Source: a virus | IMG/VR virus record: IMGVR_UViG_3300036832_000339 | Span: 1 to 42,185 of that record | Strand: one strand, 5' to 3' | Length of the DNA: 42,185 bases | Shown here: positions 7,313 to 15,182 of the stretch, one piece after another | Numbering within the stretch: position 1 is the first letter of the stretch | Layout: each line of letters opens with the position of its first letter | Program-made: the position numbers and the translations under genes | The notes under the pieces: generated by a model | The model's input: only the letters and a program-made list of their open reading frames with translations | What the model was told of the DNA's origin: nothing | Database searches by the model: none

Positions 7313-7608
7313 TGAACCGGGCCGAAGCGGCGAAGCTGGCGCCGGGCATCGAAAGCATGTTGCAGATGGAGGAACTCTTGAACTCAGTCGACAGCGCGAG
7401 CGACGAGCGCACCGTCAACAACACCGTGCGCCACCAGTACCGGGTGCTTTCCGACGCTGAAAAGACGGGGATGACGCATATCAAGGACATGGGGCTTGGG
7501 CTTATTCGCGCCATTGAAGCCAATGTGCCCGCGAGTCGCGAAGCCAACATCGCCACCGAGAAGGTCGAGGAGGCGGTCATGTGGGCCGTCAAGGGACTGA
7601 CAGCGTGA
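7312..7608 (+). CDS. Acb2/Tad1-type cyclic-nucleotide sponge (98 aa)
   Basis: The C-terminal two thirds match my memory of the Acb2/Tad1 hairpin domain: QYRVLSDAEK, HIKDMGLGLI, SREANIATEKVEEAVMWAVKGLT. Characterised Acb2 proteins form hexamers that bind CBASS cyclic di- and trinucleotides, with a Tyr and a Lys 15 residues apart in the ligand pocket; here Tyr43 and Lys58 keep that spacing. The Thr two residues after the Lys, linked to trinucleotide binding, is Met60 here. The first 35 residues are an extra acidic helical segment. It lies in the late operon with overlaps on both sides. Other structural roles cannot be excluded. Confidence 0.7.
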   Translation: MNRAEAAKLAPGIESMLQMEELLNSVDSASDERTVNNTVRHQYRVLSDAEKTGMTHIKDMGLGLIRAIEANVPASREANIATEKVEEAVMWAVKGLTA

Positions 7609-7706
7609 CGCCCGATCCTCGATTGAATTGGCTGGATAGCTGGCTGGCGGATGTGTTTCTCCTGTCGGTTCTTCTCGCGCTGATTTACTACGGAAGCGGA
7701 GCATGA
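7605..7706 (+). CDS. 33-aa single-pass membrane peptide
   Basis: A GTG start overlaps the preceding stop (GTGA) and the stop overlaps the next ATG (ATGA), so it is locked into the coupled operon. The peptide has a short polar N-terminus (PDPRLNWLDSWL) followed by a hydrophobic segment ADVFLLSVLLALIYY and a tiny tail. Role unknown; small holin, antiholin or membrane-targeting peptides look like this. Confidence 0.6.
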   Translation: MTPDPRLNWLDSWLADVFLLSVLLALIYYGSGA

Positions 7707-7972
7707 CGCGCGGGCCGATGGTTCTCAGGACGGCGCAGACCGAGGACCGGATCACCGAGCTAGAACAGACTGTCGCACGTATCATGCGACACTTGAAACT
7801 GGACGACCAAGATGATCAATCGGACGTATCACTGCCCCGAGTGCAACTATCGGATGGAAGTGACGCTGACGCAGGACCAATGGGACCAGCCGCCCCCGAG
7901 CTGCGAAGCGTGCGATCAGAGGATGAACCAGCACTTTCACCCGCCAGCAATCGGCGGAAGCGTTCGCGTTAG
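7703..7972 (+). CDS. Small coiled-coil protein (89 aa)
   Basis: The N-terminal half contains a short heptad pattern (TEDRITELEQTVARIMRHLKL) followed by an acidic, disordered tail with a basic end. The second half overlaps the next gene in another frame, so the C-terminal part may be constrained by that gene. The start overlaps the preceding stop. Function unknown. Confidence 0.5.
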   Translation: MTRGPMVLRTAQTEDRITELEQTVARIMRHLKLDDQDDQSDVSLPRVQLSDGSDADAGPMGPAAPELRSVRSEDEPALSPASNRRKRSR

Positions 7973-8273
7973 AGCGGCGAAGATCACTGAGGACATCATC
8001 GCCAACGACTACAACGTGGCGAACTACACATCCGATCACCGCGTGGGCGGCACAGGCAAGGTCCGCTACAAAGATCAGTCGGACGACGTGCGGCAGGCGT
8101 CGTGGAGCCCGGCAGGCGATCAGAGCATCCTTCAGACGGCAATCGACATCGGCAAACAGAACCGGCGGCAATTCGGGCTGGACGGGCTGGACATTCTCAA
8201 GCGAAACATCATGGACGGCTCGCAGCCGGACCTGATCGAGGCGTCGAAAAGAAAGGCCATTAAGGTTTGGTAG
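7812..8273 (+). CDS. Zinc-ribbon protein (153 aa)
   Basis: The N-terminus has CPEC (residues 8-11) and CEAC (about 31-34), an FmdB-like zinc ribbon. The rest is a charged region ending in EASKRKAIKVW. It lies between terminase and portal, where small accessory packaging proteins are usual. There is no strong ribosome site; the start is the ATG nearest the zinc ribbon. Confidence 0.7.
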   Translation: MINRTYHCPECNYRMEVTLTQDQWDQPPPSCEACDQRMNQHFHPPAIGGSVRVRAAKITEDIIANDYNVANYTSDHRVGGTGKVRYKDQSDDVRQASWSPAGDQSILQTAIDIGKQNRRQFGLDGLDILKRNIMDGSQPDLIEASKRKAIKVW

Positions 8274-8274
8274 A

Positions 8275-8901
8275 ATGGGCGACATGGGACGCGGCGGCGG
8301 CTTCACGCTGCAAGACCTGATCCAAATGCTGTCCGGCGGCGGCCAGCCCGCCCCCCGCATCGAGCCGTGGATGGACAACCGAGCCCGCGACGCGGGCGTC
8401 AAAGCCGTCGAGGGCGCCACGACGGGGCGGATGGAGCCGACCGTCAGCGGCGAGACAGCGCACGCTGCCGGGATCGGCGCAGTCGATAAGGAAATGGATC
8501 AAGCCGCCACCGAGGCGTGGCGCGACAAGATGGCGGGGCGCAAGGCCGACCGGGCGCGCGCCGGAAGCGAAGGAACCGCCGCAGTCGCCGACGCCACCCG
8601 CCCATCCGCGATCCGCGCCATGATCCAAGCGATGTTGCAACATTCCGGATGGGCGTCGCCGGAGGAAAGCGCCGCGTGGGCGAAAGCCTTGGGCCAAGTC
8701 GGCGTCGAAGGCGCGCTGCACACGCCCAACAATCCGCCGGGCTTCATGCCGTTAGTCGCGCCCGGCGCTCCGGCCGGGCCGCACCCCGTCGCCGTACCCG
8801 ACATGACAGGCCAGACCCCCTATGCCCCGTCGTCTCAACGCGCCCAGCACTACGGCCAAGGCGCGGTCGAGCGCGAGCTGCTGGACAAGGAACCGGAATG
8901 A
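8275..8901 (+). CDS. Hypothetical virion-operon protein (208 aa)
   Basis: Not recognised. It is Ala/Gly/Pro rich, with a helical middle section (AIRAMIQAMLQHSGWASPEESAAWAKALG) and a disordered C-terminus. It starts 1 bp after the preceding stop and overlaps the next start. Composition resembles other disordered virion-associated proteins in this operon. Confidence 0.65.
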   Translation: MGDMGRGGGFTLQDLIQMLSGGGQPAPRIEPWMDNRARDAGVKAVEGATTGRMEPTVSGETAHAAGIGAVDKEMDQAATEAWRDKMAGRKADRARAGSEGTAAVADATRPSAIRAMIQAMLQHSGWASPEESAAWAKALGQVGVEGALHTPNNPPGFMPLVAPGAPAGPHPVAVPDMTGQTPYAPSSQRAQHYGQGAVERELLDKEPE

Positions 8902-9107
8902 CCGACGACGACACGATCCCGCGCCTGAAAGCGATACTTGGCGAACATGGCTTCGCCCAGATCGAAGCGTTTGGCGAACAAATCCGCAAAGTCCCACGGA
9001 AACGCCTCAAGGAAGTTTTCAACAAATTCTTATTGGCGCGCGACCCGGCGCTTGGATTGCCGAGCCTTGAGGAATTGAAAAAAGAACTGTTCAAAGATGG
9101 CGCTTAA
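8898..9107 (+). CDS. Small helical protein ahead of the portal (69 aa)
   Basis: Not recognised. It is highly charged and helical (RLKAILGEHGFAQIEAFGEQIRKV), with no cysteine or membrane segment. The ATG at 8898 overlaps the upstream stop, and its end overlaps the portal start by 11 bp, so all three are co-translated. A packaging accessory role is possible from position only. Confidence 0.65.
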   Translation: MTDDDTIPRLKAILGEHGFAQIEAFGEQIRKVPRKRLKEVFNKFLLARDPALGLPSLEELKKELFKDGA

Positions 9108-10833
9108 AATCCCCAGCAAGCCCGAGCATCTTCGCGCTTGGATCAAGGAAATGATTGACGAGTGCATGGCCTCGTCAACCGAGCGCGGCATGATCTACAC
9201 CCGAGCCGCCCAATATTACTACATGGGCTCGATGGACAGCCGGGCCGCGCTCTACAACAAGGTTGGTCCGTTCGTTGACAAGCTCGCCGGTTTCCTCATG
9301 CAGCCGACCGACGTGCGCTTCAATCTCGTCTACGACAGCGGCGAAGAACCGGACGTGCTTGAGCGCAGCATGTTGGTGGCGGAAAAGCTGTCAGCCGATT
9401 TCCGCCAAGTGGACGCCGACGTGACCTTCGCCGAAGCCGTCACATGGAGCCTCGTCAACGGCGCGCAATTGCTCAAAGTCCTGCCGGACGGCGACAGCGG
9501 CACCTTTAAGACCGCGATGGTGCATCCGCAAAACTTCGGCGTCCTCAGCGAGACGACGCTGCATCTGGACGAACAGGAAGCCTTCTGTCACGTCAGCTAT
9601 CCGACAAAGTCGCGGCTCCGCACGACGCTTCTCGATCATCCGCGCTACGAGCAAATCATGAAGGAGCTGGACGACGATCCGGGGCCAGACCGCGATGAAG
9701 AAGAACCGACATATTTCCATCAGATGGTTGTTGGAGGGCTCCAGCCCTTGGGAGACGTCGGCGACGCCCCCAGCAGCGCAGCGGGGATCGTCAATGTCTT
9801 CCCTGTTCCGACCCCTTGGCGACCTCAAAGGCGTTTCGCGCCCACTGTCAAACACTGCGAAGTATGGATCAAGGACCGCGACCGCGACGAAGACTGGACG
9901 ACGGTCCAGTGCCTCTACGGCCATGAGCCGATCATCATCGAAGGCCAAGACACACGACGAAACCTAAGCCGCGTTCCCGGCAAGACCTCGTTCGTCAAGG
10001 TGCAGGGGACCGAGACGCCCGGCTATTTCTGGGGCCGCTCGATCATCTCCACCGTGCAGATGTTGCAGGACACGTTGAGCAAGCGTTTGCGCGACATCAA
10101 AGTCATGTGGGATCGGAACGTCAATGCTCCACAAGTCTTTAGCGGCTTCTCCAGCGTCACCGAGGAACAATACTTCAAGATTGTCAATGAGGGAGGTTTT
10201 ATTAACGATCCAAATCCGAACGCAAAGGCCCAGAAGCTACTGGACCCCCCGCCGGAAAACTATCTTGAAGAACTGGAGTTTATATTCAAGCTGTTTGATG
10301 AAGCTGCTGGCTTCAGCCCGATCATGTCCGGACAAGGAGAGAGCGGCGTTCGAGCAGGCGTTCATGCTCAGACTTTGGTTAGAACATCATCACCCCATCT
10401 TATCAAACAGGCTTCCCGCTATGAGCGTCAACTTGCCGATGTTGGATGGCTCGGCCTCCGAATCATGCAAGCGATGGACGCGCTCGTCTACACGACAGCG
10501 GACACCAAGCAAGAATTTCTCCTCTCCCAGCTCCCCGGCAATTTCCAAGTCCAAGTTGACTCGCATTCAGCGTCGCCAGCTTTTGCAGAGGATAACCGAC
10601 AGGTTGCAATCGCGCTTGCCCGAGCGGGAGCGATTGATGCCGAAGATCTGATCCACATGCTCCACCCGCCGGGCGCCGAGTTGCTGCTGGCGAGGTTGCG
10701 CGAGCGTCAGAAGGCGCAGGCCGCACAGGCCAAGGAGGACAAGCAGGAAGAACTGATCAAGGGGATTTTGGGGATCAAGGAAGGCGGCGGCGGATCACGC
10801 CGCAAGGCAGGGGCTGGCGCAACCAAGCATTGA
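9097..10833 (+). CDS. Portal (head-tail connector) protein (578 aa)
   Basis: This is the dodecameric ring at the DNA-entry vertex of the capsid. Evidence: length, position two genes after the terminase cluster, an N-terminal helical region with the SRAALYNKVGPFVDKLAGFLMQPTDVRF segment, a central beta region with FWGRSIISTVQMLQDTLSKRLRDI, and a helical C-terminal barrel ending in a Lys/Gln-rich tail (RQKAQAAQAKEDKQEELIKG). The order terminase, small genes, portal, disordered protein, scaffold, capsid is typical. Confidence 0.85.
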   Translation: MALKIPSKPEHLRAWIKEMIDECMASSTERGMIYTRAAQYYYMGSMDSRAALYNKVGPFVDKLAGFLMQPTDVRFNLVYDSGEEPDVLERSMLVAEKLSADFRQVDADVTFAEAVTWSLVNGAQLLKVLPDGDSGTFKTAMVHPQNFGVLSETTLHLDEQEAFCHVSYPTKSRLRTTLLDHPRYEQIMKELDDDPGPDRDEEEPTYFHQMVVGGLQPLGDVGDAPSSAAGIVNVFPVPTPWRPQRRFAPTVKHCEVWIKDRDRDEDWTTVQCLYGHEPIIIEGQDTRRNLSRVPGKTSFVKVQGTETPGYFWGRSIISTVQMLQDTLSKRLRDIKVMWDRNVNAPQVFSGFSSVTEEQYFKIVNEGGFINDPNPNAKAQKLLDPPPENYLEELEFIFKLFDEAAGFSPIMSGQGESGVRAGVHAQTLVRTSSPHLIKQASRYERQLADVGWLGLRIMQAMDALVYTTADTKQEFLLSQLPGNFQVQVDSHSASPAFAEDNRQVAIALARAGAIDAEDLIHMLHPPGAELLLARLRERQKAQAAQAKEDKQEELIKGILGIKEGGGGSRRKAGAGATKH

Positions 10834-10894
10834 GGGCTATTTTCCCGCCGTCCCGGCCCTTACCCCCTAGGGGCAGCACCGCTAGACGGGACAA

Positions 10895-10935
10895 CCGCCT
10901 CCGTCAATGTAGCCCCCCGCTAGCGACGGAGGCGG
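10895..10935. other. Hairpin in the gap after the portal gene
   Basis: The 118-bp gap 10834-10951 holds an 11-bp perfect stem CCGCCTCCGTC/GACGGAGGCGG with a 19-nt loop. No T-tract follows, so it is not a clear terminator. It may be an mRNA processing or stability element between portal and the next gene. Confidence 0.45.
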
Positions 10936-10951
10936 CCTTCGGATGTGAAGA

Positions 10952-11485
10952 ATGGCGAACGGCGACGTAACCCAAGACGATCCAGAAATGGGGCAGGCCC
11001 CCGGTGGAGCGCCACCTCCCGGCGGACCCCCGTCCCCGTCGCCCGGCGCACCTCCTCCCTCGCCGGGTGGACAGCCCGGTCCCGGTGGGCTGGCGGCCTT
11101 CGCGAGAAGTCGGATGGGGCCACAGGTTTCCGCGCCGGGGCCGGGCAACATGGCCGATAGCGGGATGCTGTTGCAGCAAGCCATCCAGCTCATCCAGCAG
11201 GCCGCGCTCGGCCTCCAACCCGGAAGCCCGTTGCACCGCGACGCGCTCCGCGCCGCGAGCCAGCTATCGCGTCATCTTGGCGGCGGCGCAGGCATGGGAC
11301 CGGCAGTCGGCGTGCAAAAGACGATGATCGGCGACCAGCTTCGCCGCACCGTCCAGAACCAGCTTCTCCAGCGTCTATTCGGGCAGCAGAAGCAGGGCGG
11401 CGGCGGCCAAGGCGGCGGTCAGCAACCCCAAATGGGCGGCGCTCCGCAAGCCCCCATGCCCTCGACGCCCTTGCCGGGATCGTGA
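10952..11485 (+). CDS. Pro/Gly/Gln-rich virion-operon protein (177 aa)
   Basis: The N-terminal 50 residues are a proline-glycine repeat region. A helical segment follows (ADSGMLLQQAIQLIQQAALGLQPGSPLHRDALRAASQLSRHL), and the end is Gly/Gln-rich (GGGGQGGGQQ). Similar disordered proteins follow portals in podovirus-like phages; the function is not known to me. The start codon is preceded by GTGAAG. Confidence 0.65.
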   Translation: MANGDVTQDDPEMGQAPGGAPPPGGPPSPSPGAPPPSPGGQPGPGGLAAFARSRMGPQVSAPGPGNMADSGMLLQQAIQLIQQAALGLQPGSPLHRDALRAASQLSRHLGGGAGMGPAVGVQKTMIGDQLRRTVQNQLLQRLFGQQKQGGGGQGGGQQPQMGGAPQAPMPSTPLPGS

Positions 11486-11525
11486 TACCCATGCGCGTCC
11501 AGCTATCCAGCGCGAGGGGACTAAC

Positions 11526-12194
11526 ATGAACAAATTGCTATTATCGACCGCGTTTTTGGCGTCATTCGTCGTGCCCGCCGCAGCGGGCATTCTCGGCATC
11601 GAAGTGCTCGATAACGGTTCCGTGATCGACATAATTTCGGGGGTCACGACCGGCACCGCGAATCTGGTGACGAGCGATCCGAATTTCAGCAACATCGTGA
11701 TCAGCGTTCAGGGCTCGCCTACCCTTCCGAATGCCGATTTGTCGACTGTCACAATCGACGCCGCGTCGCGGTCGACTTTCACCGGGACGCATGTCTTGGG
11801 GATCGACGTGTTTCAGACCGACATTATCGGCAATGGGCCGACGCGGTCGACTTTCACCGTCAACGGATTGGTTGGCGACCCCGGCCCGACCACCGAAAGC
11901 ACGTTTGAGGGCGGTACAGCAACGACCCTTGGGACGCTGCTCGCTTCGCACACGTTCCCGGCGTCGGACGATGGGGCGTTCGGCCCGGTTATCGCGGGGT
12001 CTGGTCCGTTCACCGCCGATGCAACCTCCTACGGGATCACTTTCACTGCGGCGGGGCAGTCATTCGGCGGCTCGACGGAGCTGACGACCAACGTCCCCGA
12101 GCCTTCGACGTGGGCGATGATGCTGATTGGCGGCGGCTTCCTCGCCATGTACGCGGCGCGTTCACGACGGCGTGCTATGCCAAACATCGCCTGA
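11526..12194 (+). CDS. Exported protein with PEP-CTERM sorting signal (222 aa)
   Basis: It begins with a clear signal peptide (MNKLLLSTAFLASFVVPAAA, predicted cut after AAA) and ends with VPEPSTWAMMLIGGG, a hydrophobic run and a basic tail (ARSRRRA). That is a complete PEPxxWA-type PEP-CTERM signal recognised by bacterial exosortase. The mature part is a Thr/Ser/Gly-rich beta-type sequence as in other PEP-CTERM surface proteins. Base and codon use look less GC-extreme than the neighbours. It sits between two disordered virion-operon genes and was probably acquired from a host. A 17-bp direct repeat lies inside (11768-11784 and 11843-11859). Confidence 0.85.
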   Translation: MNKLLLSTAFLASFVVPAAAGILGIEVLDNGSVIDIISGVTTGTANLVTSDPNFSNIVISVQGSPTLPNADLSTVTIDAASRSTFTGTHVLGIDVFQTDIIGNGPTRSTFTVNGLVGDPGPTTESTFEGGTATTLGTLLASHTFPASDDGAFGPVIAGSGPFTADATSYGITFTAAGQSFGGSTELTTNVPEPSTWAMMLIGGGFLAMYAARSRRRAMPNIA

Positions 12195-12206
12195 AATAAA
12201 TCAGGC
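12189..12206 (+). other. Small hairpin over the stop codon of the PEP-CTERM gene
   Basis: GCCTGA-AATAAA-TCAGGC forms a 6-bp stem that includes the TGA stop, followed by TTAAT. It is a weak terminator or attenuator at the end of the acquired gene. Confidence 0.4.
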
Positions 12207-12226
12207 TTAATCGAAGGGAGTTGGAA

Positions 12227-12760
12227 ATGCCGTTTGTTAGTGGATTTCTGAAGATTCGCAAGCGGGGCGGGCGTCCCGATCAGGAGCTTCCGGGCGTCGA
12301 GGGTCCGGTTGACCCGGACTATGGAATTGATGAAGGCGGCGTCGGCGTCTGGCCCGGCCCCGGCTATCCCGACATCGGCCTTCCGACCCCGCCTCCGGGC
12401 ATCTGGCCGCCGCTCACCCCCGAGCATCCGTGGTTGCCCTTGCCTCCGGGCACCGAGCATCCCGGCCATCCGCTCCCTCCAACTGGCGGCGGCGAGCATC
12501 CCGAGCATCCGATTGTCCTGCCGCCCGGCACCATCTGGCCGCCGTTGCCGCCCGACGTCCACGGCAAGTATCTGGCGCTCGTCTTGATCGGCGGCGGCGG
12601 GCATGGCGCAATGTATCGCTATGTCGTGATCGACGCCGATGCCGAGCATCCCAGCCACCCCGACCGGCCCGGCCGACCGGGCCGACCCGATCAAGGCTTG
12701 CCACCGGGACAAGGCCGACCTGACCAAGGCTTGCCGCCGACCGCTGGCCCGAAGCGATAA
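12227..12760 (+). CDS. Pro/His-rich repetitive protein (177 aa)
   Basis: After a short basic N-terminus (MPFVSGFLKIRKRGGRPDQELP) the sequence is built from imperfect repeats of PPGxxWPPL and EHPxHPLPPG, then a short ordered hydrophobic stretch (KYLALVLIGGGGHGAMYRYVVID), then GRPDQGLPP repeats. I recall similar proteins near capsid genes of alphaproteobacterial phages but not their role. GAAGGGAG lies at good spacing from the ATG at 12227. Confidence 0.65.
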   Translation: MPFVSGFLKIRKRGGRPDQELPGVEGPVDPDYGIDEGGVGVWPGPGYPDIGLPTPPPGIWPPLTPEHPWLPLPPGTEHPGHPLPPTGGGEHPEHPIVLPPGTIWPPLPPDVHGKYLALVLIGGGGHGAMYRYVVIDADAEHPSHPDRPGRPGRPDQGLPPGQGRPDQGLPPTAGPKR

Positions 12761-12769
12761 CACAGCCTC

Positions 12770-12802
12770 TCAGGCTGTCATATGATACGTATGACAGCCT
12801 GA
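12770..12802. promoter_or_regulatory. Palindrome with 21-bp operator, copy 6
   Basis: A 13-bp perfect stem (TCAGGCTGTCATA and its complement) surrounds TGATACG. The inner 21 bp (12776-12796) match the operator consensus on both halves. It is followed by TTTATCTTT, so the RNA hairpin could also act as a terminator. A possible rightward -10 TATGAT lies within. It lies 26 bp ahead of the gene starting at 12822 and thus just before the scaffold and capsid genes. Confidence 0.75.
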
Positions 12803-12821
12803 TTTATCTTTGGAGGAAATG

Positions 12822-13007
12822 ATGGCTCAGAACCGTTCATACGACCCGCCCATCACCTCGCCGCCGGAGACCCCGCCGCGCACCATCCTTCAGGTCGATA
12901 CGCAGTCCGAGGTCAGCGAATGGGGCGCGATCCCCGCCGTCGTGCCTAAGCCCGAAGGCGGCGTGCCGCTGCAACCGAGCGTGACCGGCAAGACGAACAA
13001 CAGCTAG
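12822..13007 (+). CDS. Small Pro-rich protein before the scaffold (61 aa)
   Basis: Not recognised. It is proline-rich and probably unstructured (PPITSPPETPPRTILQV). GGAGG at 12812-12816 favours the ATG at 12822 over the adjacent ATG at 12819. It is the first gene after the operator palindrome and may be controlled by it. Confidence 0.6.
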   Translation: MAQNRSYDPPITSPPETPPRTILQVDTQSEVSEWGAIPAVVPKPEGGVPLQPSVTGKTNNS

Positions 13008-13016
13008 GGTTAGGCG

Positions 13017-13556
13017 ATGCCGAAGCAGATTTCGGACGAGGAATATAACTTCTTACAAAACAAGCGGATGACCGCCGACTTCGTTGAGTCGATCTATAAC
13101 GATCCTCAACTGAACAAAGAAGCCAAGCGCCTGATCAAGCGCAAATACCCGCAGCTCTCCATCCCCGACTACGACATCGAGCAAAAGGTCGAGCAGCGTT
13201 TCAGCGCCGAGGACGAGAAGAAGCGCAAGGACGCCGAAGAAGCCCAGCGGCAGAGAGACAACGCCGACTGGAACACCAGCCGCAACAAAGTGAAGAAGGA
13301 TTACGGCTTCACCGACGAGGGTCTGACCGACCTTGAAAAGTGGATGCACGATAACGCCGTCGCCAGCCATGAAGTGGCGGCGTCATACCGGGCGAGCAAA
13401 AACCCGCAGACTTCGGAGCCAACCTACGACAGCCAGTTCTGGCACCACGACCAAGCTCCGAACTTCAAGGAAATCGCAACAGACCCGGAAGCATGGGGAC
13501 GTAAGGAAATTCTCGGCGCAATCCATCGCGATCAGGAGCGCGTCAGAGGAAGGTAA
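13017..13556 (+). CDS. Probable capsid scaffolding protein (179 aa)
   Basis: It is highly charged and almost entirely helical, with a Lys/Glu-rich coiled-coil middle (QKVEQRFSAEDEKKRKDAEEAQRQRDNADW), and lies directly before the major capsid gene. Internal scaffolds guide capsid assembly and leave or are degraded before packaging. Composition and position support the call; there is no unique motif. No protease gene was seen next to it. Confidence 0.7.
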   Translation: MPKQISDEEYNFLQNKRMTADFVESIYNDPQLNKEAKRLIKRKYPQLSIPDYDIEQKVEQRFSAEDEKKRKDAEEAQRQRDNADWNTSRNKVKKDYGFTDEGLTDLEKWMHDNAVASHEVAASYRASKNPQTSEPTYDSQFWHHDQAPNFKEIATDPEAWGRKEILGAIHRDQERVRGR

Positions 13557-13562
13557 TCCCCC

Positions 13563-14579
13563 ATGCCCGTACTAGGCGCAGGCATCATCCCATCGGGACC
13601 GATAGGGCTTGAGCTAGAAGCCACCGTCCGACGCGTTTTCGCGCAGATGGTCGTCATCCTCATCTACAAACAGAATCCCTTGTTGGCTTTGCTATTGCGC
13701 AACGCCATCCGGGCCAGCGGCGGTGTATCCCCGTACACGCAGCCCGTGCAGACCGGGCAGTATGTCCAAAGCTCGTGGATTGGTCCCGCCGGTCAGTTCA
13801 ACTTGCCGCAGGACGTCGCCGCGACCGTCAACGCCGAGTTTAACATGTGCTGTCTGGCTACGCCGGTCAGCTCGCTGGGCTTGGAACAGCTCGTCACTCA
13901 GGACGCCATCGCCGTCGCGAGCCGCCTGATGCTCAAGCTGAACGACCTCAAGAACTCGTCCCTGCAAGCCTTGTCGGGAAGCCTGTTCGGCCCGCCGACC
14001 GCCAACGTGTTGCAGATGTACTCGCTGGCCGACGCCTATGGTACAACTACCCCCTACGGGGGGCTCGCGAGGACCGGCGCGACCGGCTATCCCGATTGGG
14101 CGGGCCTTTCGATTGCTGCCGCAGGCCCCATCCTCACCCGTGCCGCCTTCATCCCCAACATGCTTGCGGCGGTGAAGAACAGCGGCGGCGAGGCGCTCGA
14201 TTTCGTCGTCATGTCCGTCGAGGATTGGACAACCCTCCTCACCGACTTCATGGCCGTGGAGAGGTACAACAATGATCCTTCTTCCCGATGGGGTAAGGAT
14301 GATCCTGTTAATAGCGGTTTTCGCGGGCTTCTGTTGGGGGATACTCCACTATTCTTCGACCTCAATTGCCCCCAAGGGACCGCCATCGGCTTCAACTCCA
14401 AGTACATCACGCTAGTGGTGCATGAAGATGCAAATTTTGCGTGGACCGGGTGGTACTCCACCATCCCGCAAGGGCAGATTGCCAGCGTGGGTCTATCGCT
14501 TACTGCGCTCAATCTGGTCTGCTCTAAGCCATCGACCGGGCTCACCATAACCGGCATCACCGGAGGAGCGCCCTTCTAG
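13563..14579 (+). CDS. Major capsid protein (338 aa)
   Basis: Probably an HK97-fold shell protein. Evidence: size, position after the scaffold-like gene, an N-terminal helix followed by a loop region, a long P-domain-like helix (LVTQDAIAVASRLMLKLNDLKNSSLQALSG), and the typical C-terminal beta pattern (FFDLNCPQGTAIGFNSKYITLVVHEDANFAWTGW). Codon use is that of a highly expressed gene. It starts 4 bp after the scaffold stop. Confidence 0.8.
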   Translation: MPVLGAGIIPSGPIGLELEATVRRVFAQMVVILIYKQNPLLALLLRNAIRASGGVSPYTQPVQTGQYVQSSWIGPAGQFNLPQDVAATVNAEFNMCCLATPVSSLGLEQLVTQDAIAVASRLMLKLNDLKNSSLQALSGSLFGPPTANVLQMYSLADAYGTTTPYGGLARTGATGYPDWAGLSIAAAGPILTRAAFIPNMLAAVKNSGGEALDFVVMSVEDWTTLLTDFMAVERYNNDPSSRWGKDDPVNSGFRGLLLGDTPLFFDLNCPQGTAIGFNSKYITLVVHEDANFAWTGWYSTIPQGQIASVGLSLTALNLVCSKPSTGLTITGITGGAPF

Positions 14580-14669
14580 GAATACCCCAAGGGCGTCTGG
14601 TACGGCTCGCGAGGCCCCCAGCTTAGGCGGTTCAGCCGCGCGCCCGTCCAATTCGGAGGCTGATTTCGG

Positions 14670-15182
14670 ATGCTGCCCGTCTCGGCATGGCCCCCCGGAC
14701 CTCCCGGCGCCGCGCTGTCGCCGTTTGGACCGCCGCGCACCGTCACCCCCGGTTCGTGCGGCTGTGTCCTGCCCAAAGGCGCGTGGATCGTGGACACGGG
14801 GACCAACAGCGTCGTCATGTACCGCCCGGATTGGCGAGCGGCGCAGTACACCCAGCCCCGGCACCAGATGGGGACCGGAAATCTGCCCGGTAAACAGCAA
14901 TGGCAGGCGTCATGGACGACATGCCCGCCGACGACGCGCCCGACCCACGACCAATACCTCGAGTGTTGGCGCGCGTGGCAGCGCACCACCGGGAACACCG
15001 ATCCGCCGATCCGGCCGCTGCCCGGTCGCGTCCCGCCAAACTTCGCCGGATGGAGCTTTGTCGGCGCTCCGAGCTCGACGCTCCTTCAGCCCGGTCAGTC
15101 GGGGACCGTCCTCGCTGACGGGCAGAACGTCGTCATCGTAGGCAGCGGCACCTCCACCATCACGCAGGCGTTTTCGGTATGA
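14670..15182 (+). CDS. Hypothetical virion protein (170 aa)
   Basis: Not recognised. It is Pro/Trp/Cys containing, with two cysteine-rich turns (GSCGCVLPKG) and a beta-like C-terminus (NVVIVGSGTSTITQAFSV). CGGAGG precedes the ATG. The 90-bp gap before it shows nothing recognisable. Its stop overlaps the next start. It may be a decoration or connector component from position. Confidence 0.6.
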   Translation: MLPVSAWPPGPPGAALSPFGPPRTVTPGSCGCVLPKGAWIVDTGTNSVVMYRPDWRAAQYTQPRHQMGTGNLPGKQQWQASWTTCPPTTRPTHDQYLECWRAWQRTTGNTDPPIRPLPGRVPPNFAGWSFVGAPSSTLLQPGQSGTVLADGQNVVIVGSGTSTITQAFSV

